Part shown: in pieces, positions 1-9,858 of the stretch | Numbering within the stretch: position 1 is the stretch's first letter | How the letters are laid out: every line of letters starts with the position of its first letter | Source of the DNA: Acytostelium subglobosum LB1 | Taxonomy: Eukaryota > Evosea > Eumycetozoa > Acytosteliales > Acytosteliaceae | NCBI RefSeq assembly: GCF_000787575.1 | Contig: NW_012236523.1 | Span: 1,044,985 to 1,108,984, forward strand | Direction: 5' to 3' | Length of the DNA stretch: 64,000 nucleotides | Program-made: the position numbers and the translations under genes | Notes under the pieces: generated by a model | What the model was told of the DNA's origin: nothing | Databases searched by the model: none | What the model saw: only the letters and a program-made list of their open reading frames with translations

Positions 1-215
1 ATGAGGATGAGGAGGAACGTATCAACCTTGGTCAATCTAGAAAGTATGAAACAAAGGAGGACAAGAAGCTGCGAAAGAAAGCACTGAAAGTGGATAAGAA
101 GGTGTCAAGAGAGCAAAAGAAGGATCTAAAGAAGGCGTTCAAGTCTGAGGAGATCAAGCAGCTCAATGTTATGAAGGCGCAGAGACTAAACAAGCTTGTG
201 TCCATTCAGTATTAA
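1..215 (+). CDS. ltv1: LTV1-like 40S ribosome assembly factor, C-terminal fragment
   Basis: The open frame enters from the left edge (first full codon at base 3) and stops at TAA 213-215, so only about 70 C-terminal residues are seen. They form a highly basic helix with the order RKYETKEDKKLRKKALK and then a second Lys/Arg-rich block ending KLVSIQY. This resembles the conserved LTV1 C-terminus, where an R-x-x-ET-x-EEKK-x-RK motif is followed by an EKK-x-x-K-x-x-F segment. LTV1 is a 40S subunit assembly and export factor (family knowledge). The promoter and N-terminus lie outside the window. The gene converges on the ArfGAP gene, with only about 50 AT-rich bases between the two stops. Another basic ribosome-biogenesis protein is possible. 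Confidence 0.75.
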   Translation, partial: EDEEERINLGQSRKYETKEDKKLRKKALKVDKKVSREQKKDLKKAFKSEEIKQLNVMKAQRLNKLVSIQY

Positions 216-268
216 TAAATATCAATATCAGTTCACATAAGGATAGATATATATTTATTGTTGATTGC

Positions 269-2329
269 TTAGAAGAACAAGTCATTGAGGTTATTGTTGT
301 TGTTGTTGTTGTTGACAGGACTGGCTACGTTGTTGTTTGGAGCAAATGGCTTGGCGGCCGAAGCAGCTGGCTTGACTGGGTTGGAGAACATCTTGGAGTC
401 CAATGAAGCAAACTGACTGTTTTGCTTTGGTGCGTTGGCGTTGGCGTTGGTATTGGCGTTCATACCAGAGAATGAACTGTTGCCATAGGCACCTCCACCC
501 ATGACGTTGCTGCCTCCGGCTGGAGGAAGGAATGCGTTGAAGGTGTTGTTCATCGGCATGCCACCGTTCATTGGCATCATTCCTCCGTTCATTGGCATCA
601 TGCCACCTTGCATGGGCATCATTCCACCTTGCATTGGCATCATTCCATTGTTCATAGGCATCATTCCGTTGTTCATTGGCATCATACCGTTGTTCATCAT
701 GCCTCCATTGTTCATTGGCATCATGCCATTGTTCATTGGCATCATACCGTTGTTCATCATACCGCCGTTGTTCATTGGCATCATACCACCACCGTTGTTC
801 ATCATGCCTCCATTGTTCATCATGCCACCATTGTTCATCATTCCACCACCGTTGTTCATCATGCCTCCATTGTTCATCATTCCTCCGTTATTCATTCCTG
901 GGTTGTTCATCATTCCACCACCGTTGTTCATCATGCCACCGCCGTTGTTCATGCCACCAGTGCGTGGTGCATTGGTGTCTCCAAAGTTTGACGAAAACTC
1001 AGCCAAAGGATCAAAGTTGATTGCTGGCTTTGCTTGCACTGGTGATGGATTAAAGTCTGAGGATAGTTTAGTAAGCAGTTTCCAAGACCAGACTTGTGAT
1101 TGTTGACAGAAGATATCTGAGGCACATACCATCATCGATCAACGACTTCTTGCCAGATTGTGGAGCAGAGTGCCACTCGAATTGGTCGTCCATCAGAGAG
1201 GCGGTGGGCTTTGGTACAGAAGGCACACTGGTGTTGTTTCTGTTGTTGTTGGTGTTGGTGTTTTGGTGATGGCTTGGGCTGTTGTTGGTATTGTTATTAT
1301 AGTTGTTGCCCCTTTGGTTTGAGCTGTTGTTGTTTGAGCCACCTCTGTTGTTGTTGTTGCTGTTGTAGTTGTTGTTGCTTCTTGATGGTGGTGCAGAGTA
1401 TCCCTCATCATCGAAATCGTTGTTATAGTTTTGGTTGCTGTGAGTGTTGCTCCTGTTGTTGCTGCTGCCACCATTGTAGTTGTTGTTGCCACCCCTGCTG
1501 CTACCACCATTGGAGTAATTGTTGTCATAGGATGAACTATGATTGTTGTTGCTGTTGCTGTAGGTACCTCGACTCTCATGGTAGATGAAGTCATTGTCGG
1601 TTTCATTATGGTTGCTGTGGCTGCTGTGGCTGCTGTGGCTGCTGTGGCTGCTGTTTGAGCGCTGTGGGTTGTTCCTGTTGTACTGCTCATTGTAGTTCCT
1701 GGTGGTAGTCTCACTGAAGCCACCACCTCCACCCCTTCTTGTGATTGGACGTGAAGTGGATGCACCATCCTGTCTGGTGAACTCCTTCCTCTCATACTTT
1801 GCTCTGATATAATGCTCAAGTGCACTAATAATAAATAAAGTTGTGTTTGAATGTCAGTACAACAACTTCATCTCCAACAACATCTGAAGAAGTGAACAAC
1901 ATAATACTTACTGAGAGTCAGAGCCAGAATCTGGCTTCCTGATTCCAGGTGGCAAGTACTCCTCGTATATTTGGTTTGACTTCTTGTTGCCCATGTTCTT
2001 CATGTTCTCAAGTAGTTCAGGTGTCCACTTGTCCAATGAAACTGATCTGACCTTTGAGATGTGAACGCCAAGCGATCTGTGAATACCCGAACATCTCATA
2101 CAAATGAAGATGCCAAGGTTGGTGGATGCCCATCGTGGAGCTGTTCAACAACATTCATCAAATATATATGTTAGATTGAAGAACGATCATCATCTATATA
2201 TCAAATCTAACAAAGCATACCCTTAGTGTTACAATCAGCACATTGCTTGTTCTCCTCGCTTTTTAGCAAGTCCTCCAAGCTGGCGATACATGCTTGACTG
2301 ATCTTCTCGTCTTTGAGTGATGATGCCAT
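269..2329 (-). CDS. ArfGAP-domain protein with Asn-rich and Met/Asn/Gly-repeat tail
   Basis: Inferred exons (minus strand): 2329-2221, 2140-1912, 1824-1130 and 1056-269, giving 606 codons in frame. The ArfGAP zinc finger is split across exons 1 and 2 (C-A-D-C near residue 33, then [12 protein letters not shown]). The invariant Arg of the RSLG motif is present, so the protein should stimulate GTP hydrolysis on Arf GTPases at membranes. After the SMAP/AGE2-like catalytic domain comes a long disordered region: His/Ser and Asn runs from exon 3, then in exon 4 about 30 short units of the type MMNNGG and MMPMNNG (roughly bases 550-960), ending in an Asn run and NDLFF. The start is the only ATG upstream of the finger. 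The repeats make the other frames look like open reading frames of Cys, Thr or Ile runs; these are shadows. A transposon sits 82 bases upstream of the start codon. Confidence 0.9.
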
Positions 2330-2410
2330 TGTAATGTGTATAGATATAGAGATATAAGTTTGTAATAATATATATGAAAACGAATGAAAGATGAATGATT
2401 AGTAATGTTA

Positions 2411-2492
2411 TTGTCCAGTTAGTTCAAGTCGTTGGGTAATTCAATTCATTTCGATTATTTGGAATTTTTCATAATTAATTTGGAAGTTCACT
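2411..2492 (+). repeat. Left terminal inverted repeat of the transposon
   Basis: It begins TTGTCCAGTTAG next to a TA dinucleotide and ends GGAAGTTCACT. The reverse complement of 4867-4947 matches along the whole length with few substitutions and one indel near the middle. The inner half contains the AT-rich stretch around 2450-2480. Confidence 0.9.
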
Positions 2493-2568
2493 GCAAAACA
2501 CAGCATCATGCAGTCAGTCAGGTAGCTTGTACAGATAATAGTAATTGGCAAATACACTTGCTCATTGT

Positions 2569-3354
2569 TTATTCGTCCGATTTGGATGTATCACTGGAGT
2601 CTTTCCTGATGTAGGGAGCAAGCTCTTGTCTCTGGAGCATCTGGAGGTACGTGTCAAGCCGTGTCAGTCCGATGCGATGCTCCTCGATGTGGAAGCGCAT
2701 TATTTGCGCGATGTGCTCATAATACTCCACAACCTCCTGGAGTTTGTGGAAACTCAGCTCCTCAGTGGTGTAGTCTGACTGATTGAGATCGAGGGGCCCT
2801 TCTTTTCTGGCCCTCTTGACAGGACGAGCGGGCTCCTCATCGAGTCTGATTGGTGCTTTTCGAGTGTCGAGAACAATCATCTGTGATCTGTGACCACCAT
2901 GTCAGTTAAAGTGTCAAAGTCCAAGGTCAATCATACATACTTACTTGTCATTTAAGACCGTCTTGGCCATCTGGAAGTGGCTGTGATTGACAATGGTGCT
3001 TGCCTTGAGCTGCCCAAGATCGCCTACATCCGCTCTTATCTTGTCCAATTCGGGTCGGAGTGCCTTTAACAAATCGGCCTTGTATTTGGTCAAGAACATT
3101 CTAAGAATCGGGCCATGTGACTTGTGCAAGCAGCAAAACCAATCTACACAAGTGTTGGTACAATTGCGGCATCTGCCTGGTTGATGGCATACACCTCAAG
3201 AGTATATTCCTACCGCCTCGTCAATTTTCCTAATGGCCTCGTTTATATACTCTACACTGCCTTTTTCGTCATTGGGAAAGAGCCCATCGAGCTTAGTTCT
3301 ATAGTCCTTGTAGAGATCATGGTTGTACTTTGGTGCGTATTCTTTATTTGACAT
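2569..3354 (-). CDS. Transposon passenger protein, Cys/His-rich, unknown function
   Basis: Inferred exons: 3354-3251, 3172-2945 and 2887-2569 (216 residues), with introns of 78 and 57 bases obeying GT-AG. The first intron (donor GTATAT, acceptor GCAG) removes the TGA that otherwise interrupts the frame. Residues about 36-55 hold a Cys/His cluster, CRNCTNTC followed by CC-x-H-x-x-H, which could bind a metal. It is followed by a helical segment (FLTKYKADLLKALRPEL), a basic patch RPVKRARK that could serve as a nuclear signal, and a second helical segment ending in a Ser/Asp tail. I recognise no family. It lies wholly inside the inverted repeats, divergent from the transposase, so it is either a second element-encoded protein or a captured host gene. 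It could act with the transposase (inference). Confidence 0.65.
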
Positions 3355-3560
3355 CGTTGTCTATCTGTATATTGTTTATATGTATACTGTGTAAATGTCA
3401 GGTGATCACAATGAAGAGAATGTTTTGTGATGAGGACGTGTCTGAACTGCTCGTAGGATATTTTAAATTTTGGCGCCGAAATTTGATCTTTGGTTGCACT
3501 GTTGATGTGCCAGTTGAGAATCATTTGATTCACAACAACATTTACTAACACACACAAGAC

Positions 3561-4726
3561 ATGGATAGACAAAGAATAGAGAGGACTAGAATGAGAAAGC
3601 AGTTCAAAGGCTCTCGAAGTGGACACCATCATTATCTTCAGAGACTACGATCAAAGTTGCTTACAGCACTTTACTCAAACACACATGGAGTTGCCGCAGC
3701 ATTCACTATTCAGAATAATATTATACAAGTCAACCCATCACTCACTCGCCAGTCAAAGTCGTCGATCTACTATCACCGCAAGAAATTGAGTGCTCAAGGA
3801 ACGTATCATCCTCTTCTTCATGGTGGAAAACGATACTCTCTGCTTGATGATGTCAGGTTTGAGCAGCTGAAGGATTTCCTCCATAGATACATACTCGAGG
3901 CGCAACCAGAGAGTCTCAAAGAGATAGTTGACCATGTCAACACTCAGGTCGAGGACATCCAGTTCAGCAGATCATACATACGAAACGTCATCTCAGAACA
4001 CCTGATGTTCTCGTGGAAGGTGCCAATCACAGTCCAGCATCAGAAGTTCACCTTGGAGAACCTAGAGAGATATGTCTACTTCTGTCATTGGATCAGCCAA
4101 GTCGATCTTGATTCTGTTTACTGGCTTGATGAATCTACCTTTGAGTCCAAGAGTAAGTCTTACAACTCAAACAAACACTGCACTATTATGCTGTCGCTAA
4201 TATGTTTGTTCAATGTCGAATAATAGAGTGTTGGAAGAGAAAGTTGTTGGCCCCTAGAGGCAGAGTGCAACCCATTCGCGTCAACAGAGAGTCCTTCAGG
4301 GAGTCCTTCTCGTTGATGGCCATGATCTCGATCAACCACGGATCCTACGCGAGGATGAAGGACCATACTGAGGGTGACACCAACAACAGCATCACCTTCT
4401 GCTCATTCATCATCAATGCCATGGAGGCTGACTACATCCGACCCAATACCTACATCGTGCTCGACAATGCCAGTATCCACACACAGAGGGACCGCCTCCC
4501 TCTCATCCAGGAGATGCTTGATTTGATCAATGTCAAGTTGGTGTTCTTGCCAACCTATAGCCCTGAGCTCAACATCATCGAACTGTTGTTCGCGATGATG
4601 AAGAGAGAGTGCCGAGATAAGAACAGAACTGCATCCTTCCTCGACACAATCAAAAACGCGTTCAACAAGTATTCTAGCGATCCTACTACAATACTCAACT
4701 GGTGTCACAAGTGCTACAATAGATAA
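3561..4726 (+). CDS. Tc1/mariner-type DDE transposase
   Basis: Two inferred exons, 3561-4152 and 4227-4726 (74-base intron), give 363 residues. The N-terminal third is basic and helical (start MDRQRIERTRMRKQF), consistent with DNA binding. The RNase-H-like catalytic core shows the three acidic residues of the family: D in YWLDEST, D in VLDNASIH, and E in LPTYSPELNIIE. I count 38 residues between the second Asp and the Glu, a DD38E spacing. TYSPELN-x-IE is the signature block of Tc1/mariner/IS630 transposases, which cut at the inverted repeats and reinsert at TA. The reading frame is intact once the intron is removed, so the protein could be active. The start is the first ATG after the divergent promoter region, and the length is usual for the family. 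Confidence 0.9.
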
Positions 4727-4802
4727 TAAACAGTGCCCGTAAAGCAAAGCTATTTCAATCAATATCTATTATCCATTACCTCACTTGAAACATCCAATAT
4801 CA

Positions 4803-4843
4803 TTGAATGAATGAATGAATGAATGAATGAACGAATGAATGAA
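4803..4843. repeat. GAAT microsatellite inside the transposon
   Basis: A tetranucleotide run of about ten GAAT units with one GAAC variant lies between the transposase stop and the right inverted repeat. It is a simple sequence repeat with no coding meaning. Similar short GAAT runs occur near 6930 and 26950, so the motif is common in this genome. Confidence 0.85.
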
Positions 4844-4866
4844 AGCATCGATCACCCTACCATATG

Positions 4867-4947
4867 AGTGAACTTCCAAATTAATTTGAAAAATTCCAAA
4901 TAATCGAAATGAAATTGAATACACAACGACTTGAACTAACTGGACAA
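4867..4947 (-). repeat. Right terminal inverted repeat of the transposon
   Basis: It reads AGTGAACTTCC at its inner end and GACTTGAACTAACTGGACAA at its outer end, followed by TA at 4948-4949. It is the inverted partner of 2411-2492. Confidence 0.9.
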
Positions 4948-4949
4948 TA

Positions 4950-5677
4950 ATAGTGTATGATAGAAGTGGTGATATGATGAAAGTTGGTCGTCAGTTGGTC
5001 CTACCACCACCACATGTGCAAAGTGTTCGGATTGTGATAGTACCTACCTGGGTGGGTGGAACATGGGAGAGAGTTATTGTCAAAAAACAATAAAATTAAT
5101 TAAATATCCAACAAGTTAAAGTTGAAGACAATGTTCAAATGATTCAAGATAACCATGTTGTCTTATGATTGTAATAATAACAAAAAAAGAATGTTACAAA
5201 TACCAACTTTTAGCTCTTAGTGATAATAATGCGACGACAATTGATAACAAGATGTCCTTGTGTGGTGATCTGTTACTAGATATGAGTGGACTTCTTGGTT
5301 GAAGCCCCTTTAAACGTGAATGAAGGCAGTTAACAAATACAAGGGAAGAGCTTCAAATAACTAACTACTAATGTCAATCAACTCTCTCTTATTTGTCGAC
5401 ATAAGATATTACGTGATGAGTAGGTATTTCGACTTACAAAACTGTTTCAAATCACAGTTTTGGTGATAATCCCACGAAAGGCTGAATCCAGTAAAAGAGA
5501 GGTCTACACCTCATTTGAGTTGTTGTTGTTGTACTTGTATTATTAGATTCAAATAACAAATATATATTATAGAATGGTATGATGTTTGTTGAGTTACTTT
5601 ACAGTACTTACATACTTACACACAAACAATTGTATTATAGTCACTTCTTAGATTGAATGTGTGCGATAGTCTTACAG
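4950..5677. other. Unresolved stretch upstream of the 5.7-6.5 kb gene
   Basis: No confident gene. Two short ATG frames on the plus strand could be 5' exons of the next gene: ATG 4974 runs 38 codons (contains LVLPPPHVQS), and ATG 5252 runs 17 codons before a stop. A C/D-snoRNA-like pair of boxes (GTGATGA near 5413, CTGA near 5482) and a small inverted repeat, AAAACTG/CAGTTTT (about 5437-5461), are also seen. None of these is strong. Confidence 0.3.
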
Positions 5678-6520
5678 GTATTTGCTTCTACGAGAAGATA
5701 TGGAAGTGGAGTGGAACATCTGTGGCAGAGGGCATCTGTAAATTAGTTCTTACATTTCACAAGCTATCAAATGAGATTGGCGATACAGGAGGTATGTTCA
5801 ATCGATGAGGTGTTGAAGAGGTGTAGACAAGTAATCATCCACTCACTCACACATTCTATACAACAATCATTATAGAGGTTAAAGGAGTATTGTTTGAACA
5901 ACCAATCGTACCGTCGAATCCTCTGAGTACCTCCAATTCAAATATACCAACTCCAACATCAACACAGTCTGGTAGTGGCAGCTCCACCAATGTCAGACAT
6001 TCACTGCATCATAGAACACCATCCACCACTGGCTCATCATCCACTGCTAAACGAGTATGTGGTCCAACCAATCTTGGAACTCAACCATCATCATCATCGT
6101 TCATCATCAATATGACTAACATATCACAAACACCTACAGGTCAAGGTTGTAAACTTACCACCACCAATCAGATTGTCCTGTGAGAAAGAGGACACAATCA
6201 CTGTATCAGTATTCTATGAACAACAGGGCTTTGAAGACGAGATACGAAAGTTTATATTGAATGTCTTGCAAGAGTTTAACAACAAGTATGGTTCACAATT
6301 GCCATCACTAAGACCAATACTTCACGAGATGAGCGAGTTCCCAGAGAAGTGCAAGGTATGTTATAAAGTTGTAGACGTGGTAGTAGATGTCAATCGATCA
6401 AACAATCTAGAACCATCTAACTTAATCAAAAAACAGACCAAACCAGAAGAGATAATGCAACGTTTTAAGGATTTCGAGAAGATTGCTGACGAAGTCAGGA
6501 TACAATCAAAGTTAATATAA
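5678..6520 (+). CDS. Unrecognised multi-exon gene, C-terminal part
   Basis: Four exons link in frame: 5678-5791, 5876-6054, 6140-about 6356, and one starting after the AG near 6437 and ending at TAA 6520. The first is entered by splicing (phase 1), so the true start lies upstream and is not settled. The predicted protein has a hydrophobic/aromatic helical segment (YEKIWKWSGTSVAEGICKLV), a Ser/Thr/Pro-rich linker of about 50 residues, and a folded-looking C-terminal part (VSVFYEQQGFEDEIRKFI) ending in a charged helix. I do not recognise the family. A HORMA-like autophagy protein was considered on layout only, without motif support. It sits between the transposon and the VPS10 gene, on the same strand as the latter. 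Confidence 0.55.
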
Positions 6521-7087
6521 TAATAATAATAAGTAATGCATATATATCTAGATACTGTACCAACAATATAAATAAGAGGGACATTGATCCAACAACTTAA
6601 CGAAACCCGGATCTTCCCTCGTGAAGGGACCTTCCCCCTTTTACCACATTGACACTAGTGTTGATGTGTTGGCACCAATCAAACAAACAATCAATCAATC
6701 AACCATTGAACACTACCACAGCCACATTGACATTCACACACACTACCCCCAAAAAGAGAACAACACATAACTATTGACAATGTGAATAGTTCAACTCTAC
6801 CACCTTCTACCAAACATGCTCCTCCTCTTTCTTTGGGATGAGGAAGGAATGTAGGATGGAAGTGGTAATGTGAGTGTGTTCGTGTAATTTGGTGGTGGTC
6901 TGCTTATTCCCAATGATTGATGGATGAATGAATGAATGGATTGATAGATGATGTTGATGCTCTAGCAACGTAGACAACCCTGTTCTTCACAACTCAACTT
7001 CATAACTATTATAATTATTATTATTTGTATTCCTTTCAGTAGTTTTGTTTATTAACTATTATTAATTAATTGACAGTAACACAAGAC
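6521..7087. promoter_or_regulatory. Intergenic region, presumed promoter of the VPS10 gene
   Basis: AT-rich 3' flank, then a short G+C-richer block at 6600-6670 containing a 24-base imperfect palindrome (6645-6668, core ACACTAGTGT), then CAAT and GAAT runs and an AT-rich approach to the next ATG. No ORF with coding character was seen on either strand. A regulatory role is inferred from position only. Confidence 0.35.
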
Positions 7088-9726
7088 ATGAAGGAATTAT
7101 ATCTATCTAAATATTACACATTGTTGTTTATTGTTCTACTGTCATCATTGTTGTATAGTAGTAGTGTGTCCTCTACTCCTTTGGATTCACCATCCGTAAC
7201 CACTGTAAGTACCCTAACGATCAATCGTTTTTGGCTATAACTAACTTGTATTCTCTACCTAGTTTGCAATCGATTGGAATGAGACATTTGGTGTCCAGTA
7301 CCTCAACAAAGATGTAAGATAGTTAGAAAGATTGTTGTGATGATTGAAGAGGATCTGACGATAATTTTTCATTTAGGTTGCATTGATATTGGATAACAAT
7401 GGAGTAGTTTGGCGATCTGAGGATGGAGGTATCCTCTGGGATAAGGTTAAGGACATTGGTGTGGTTCGCCAAGACCTTATTGTTGATCAAACAAACAAGT
7501 CAAATGTAAAGTGTTGATCAATCATAGAGGATTATGATCGTCATCAAAATAGTCTAACATCAATCAATCTATCAATCAATCAATAATAATTAGATAATGT
7601 TCCGTGGCTCAGATAACTCTGGAGACACATCACTCTTTATTTCAAACGACTATGGACTGTCATTCAAAAATGTGACAGTTCCATCAAAGGTGTTCTCCTA
7701 CATTGTTCCAAACATGTGGAAGTCAAAGTACCTGTTGGGCCAGGCTGGACACTCTGCATACCTGTCCAAAGACTTTGGTGAGACATGGTCATTGGTATTC
7801 AACAACCAATTGGTCCGATCAATTATGTGGGATCCATTGCAGAATGCTCAGGGCTCATCTCAGACAGCTATATTTGCCATCCTTCAGAAGGAGAAGATGC
7901 AATTTGTCTACTCGGAGGACTTTGGTAAAACATTCAACATGTTGGTTAATGGTGCTCAGGACATGACCTTCACCGATAGCTTCATCTATGTTGGTGCCTA
8001 TGATCAGGCACTAGGTGGTTCCAACCTCTTTGTCCGAAACAACATCCAACCTGCCAACACCAAGTTACAAGGATTTGTAATGTGTGACTTCCCATTTGGA
8101 GATGACATTCAACCAAATGTAAGTTGATTACAAGTGACGACATTTAAGATCTAGTCCACAACACTAACATATATATTTCTACTATAGGAGTACAAGATCA
8201 TTGATGATAGCTCTGGCGCTATATGGCTTGGAATTCAAATGAAGAGAGCCGATAGGTTTGGAAGCGTCTATGTGTCTGACTCGAGTGGAGGAAAGTTCAC
8301 TTTGTCAAAGGAGCGCATATCTCTTATGTCAGAGTACGACTTCGCACCATTCTATGGCCTCAAGGGGGCATACGTAGCCAACCAAGTGACCACCGGTACC
8401 AACATTCAGACAATTGTCACTTATGACAATGGTGGCAAATGGTCCAACTTTGATCCACCCACAGACTCTCGTCCACAAAAGGGCAGTTCATTGAACTTCT
8501 ACGGCATTTCCACGTACCTTGATGTCAAGAAGCAATACGGTCCATTCTATTCCACCGAGAATGCAATTGGTATCTCCATCGCAACTGGAACAGTTGGAAA
8601 GTCACTATCATTTGACACACCGGCAGCAAAGATCAAGACCTTTATCTCTAGGGATGGTGGAAAGAACTGGGTGTCAGTCTATGATGGACCAACTATCTAT
8701 GAGATTGGCAACCGTGGTACCATTATCCTCTTGGCCAACTGCTCTGATGAGACCAATCAATTATCGTATTCCTTGCATCAAGGTAGGAAGGACTCATTCA
8801 TGGATCTCAAGCTCTCCGAGACATCGTACGACATCAAGAACATCATGACCGATCCAGATTCAGCATCGACCAAGTTTGTTGTCATGGCCTATGACAATGA
8901 TGCCAACCAAGGTTTGATCTTTGGTGTTGACTTTACCTCTTTGAGACTACCAGAGTGCAGTGATGATGACCATGAGAACTTCACTACTCCATCGATTCTT
9001 GGACACACGACGACCTTCACCAGAGTTAAGCAAGATTCAGAGTGTTTCCAAACGAAGGAGTTACCAGGTCAGAGCACTCAAATGTTGAACTGCACCACTG
9101 ACGACTATGAATGCGATATTGGATATGTCCAAGCATCACCAGACGGAGCTGACAAACTTGTTTGTGCACTACAGAAGGACTTCACTCAACCATCATATCC
9201 ACCAGAGTGGTGTCCACCAGGTTCTCAATATTATATCACCAAAGGGTATGTCATCAAATCAATCATTGATTGTTATATATTAATCTAACATAATCATCAT
9301 TTCCGTTATATAGATATAGAAAGATTGCTTCTGATCTTTGTATCGAGGGTGTTTCCTCGCAGTACGAACCTACTTGGGTAAATTGTGGAGGCTCACCTTC
9401 CTCGGGCTCAAGCTCACATGGATGGGTCGCTGCACTGGTCATCCTGTTGGCACTTGCGATTGGAATTGTTGGAGGAGCATTCTATCTACACAGGAACCCC
9501 GATGTCAAGTTGAATTTCTATCGCAAGGTTGGAATCATCAAGGAGTTCAAGTACAGCACATTGGGTATCAGACCAAACTCATTGGCTGATGACGAGTTTG
9601 GTATTGAAGATGACGATGCTCATATCATCAACGATGACGGTATGTTGTTGAATATTCAATCAATTTAGTACTTTGCTGACCATCATAAAATCATTTCTAG
9701 ACCTTCGATTAGATGATGAGTTCTAA
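7088..9726 (+). CDS. VPS10-domain (sortilin-like) type I membrane receptor
   Basis: Seven inferred exons (7088-7204, 7263-7313, 7377-7505, 7594-8118, 8188-9245, 9314-9639, 9701-9726) encode 743 residues. There is an N-terminal signal peptide (hydrophobic run after MKELYLSKYY). A lumenal beta-propeller follows with several Asp-box motifs (SEDGG, SKDFGETW, SEDFGKTF, SRDGGKNW), typical of the VPS10 domain. A Cys-rich VPS10-C region (PPEWCPPGSQYYITKGYR) then leads to one transmembrane helix (VAALVILLALAIGIVGGAFYL) and an acidic cytosolic tail ending DLRLDDEF. Such receptors sort hydrolases from Golgi to endosome or lysosome (family knowledge). The last exon is only 26 bases and encodes the tail end. 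The length is near that of human sortilin. Confidence 0.92.
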
Positions 9727-9858
9727 ATGAACATAATCCAAGTAAGAACCATTCAGCTCCAGTGTACATCCAAACAAATAATAACATTCAAACTTAATAT
9801 ATTATATCGACATTAATATTTTTATTTATTATTTATTATATATTTAATTTAATTCTAT

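Larger units (their letters stand above)
2411..4947. mobile_element. Tc1/mariner-superfamily DNA transposon with passenger gene
   Basis: The element spans 2537 bases. Both ends start with TTGTCCAGTTAGTTCAAGTC (read inward), are preceded by TA (2409-2410 and 4948-4949), and form long terminal inverted repeats of about 82 bases. TA duplication is the hallmark of the Tc1/mariner/IS630 superfamily (established knowledge). It carries two genes pointing away from each other from a shared 206-base spacer (3355-3560): a DDE transposase rightward and a Cys-rich passenger protein leftward. Both reading frames can be restored by plausible introns and contain no uncorrected stops, and the two repeats differ by only a few bases and one indel, so the copy looks young. 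Dictyostelid class II elements are known, but I do not recognise this one. Confidence 0.85.

Noticed and set aside
1160-1825. Long frames of Cys, Thr and Ile runs on both strands over the ArfGAP gene
   Set aside because: They are other frames of the Asn-coding AAC repeats of exons 3 and 4; only the Asn frame joins the ArfGAP domain.
3180-3214. In-frame TGA in the passenger gene, considered as selenocysteine or a nonsense mutation
   Set aside because: A 78-base GT-AG intron (3250-3173) removes the TGA and restores the frame into the Cys cluster, which is the simpler reading.
4803-4843. CRISPR-like array from GAAT repeats
   Set aside because: Units are four bases with no spacers; it is a microsatellite.
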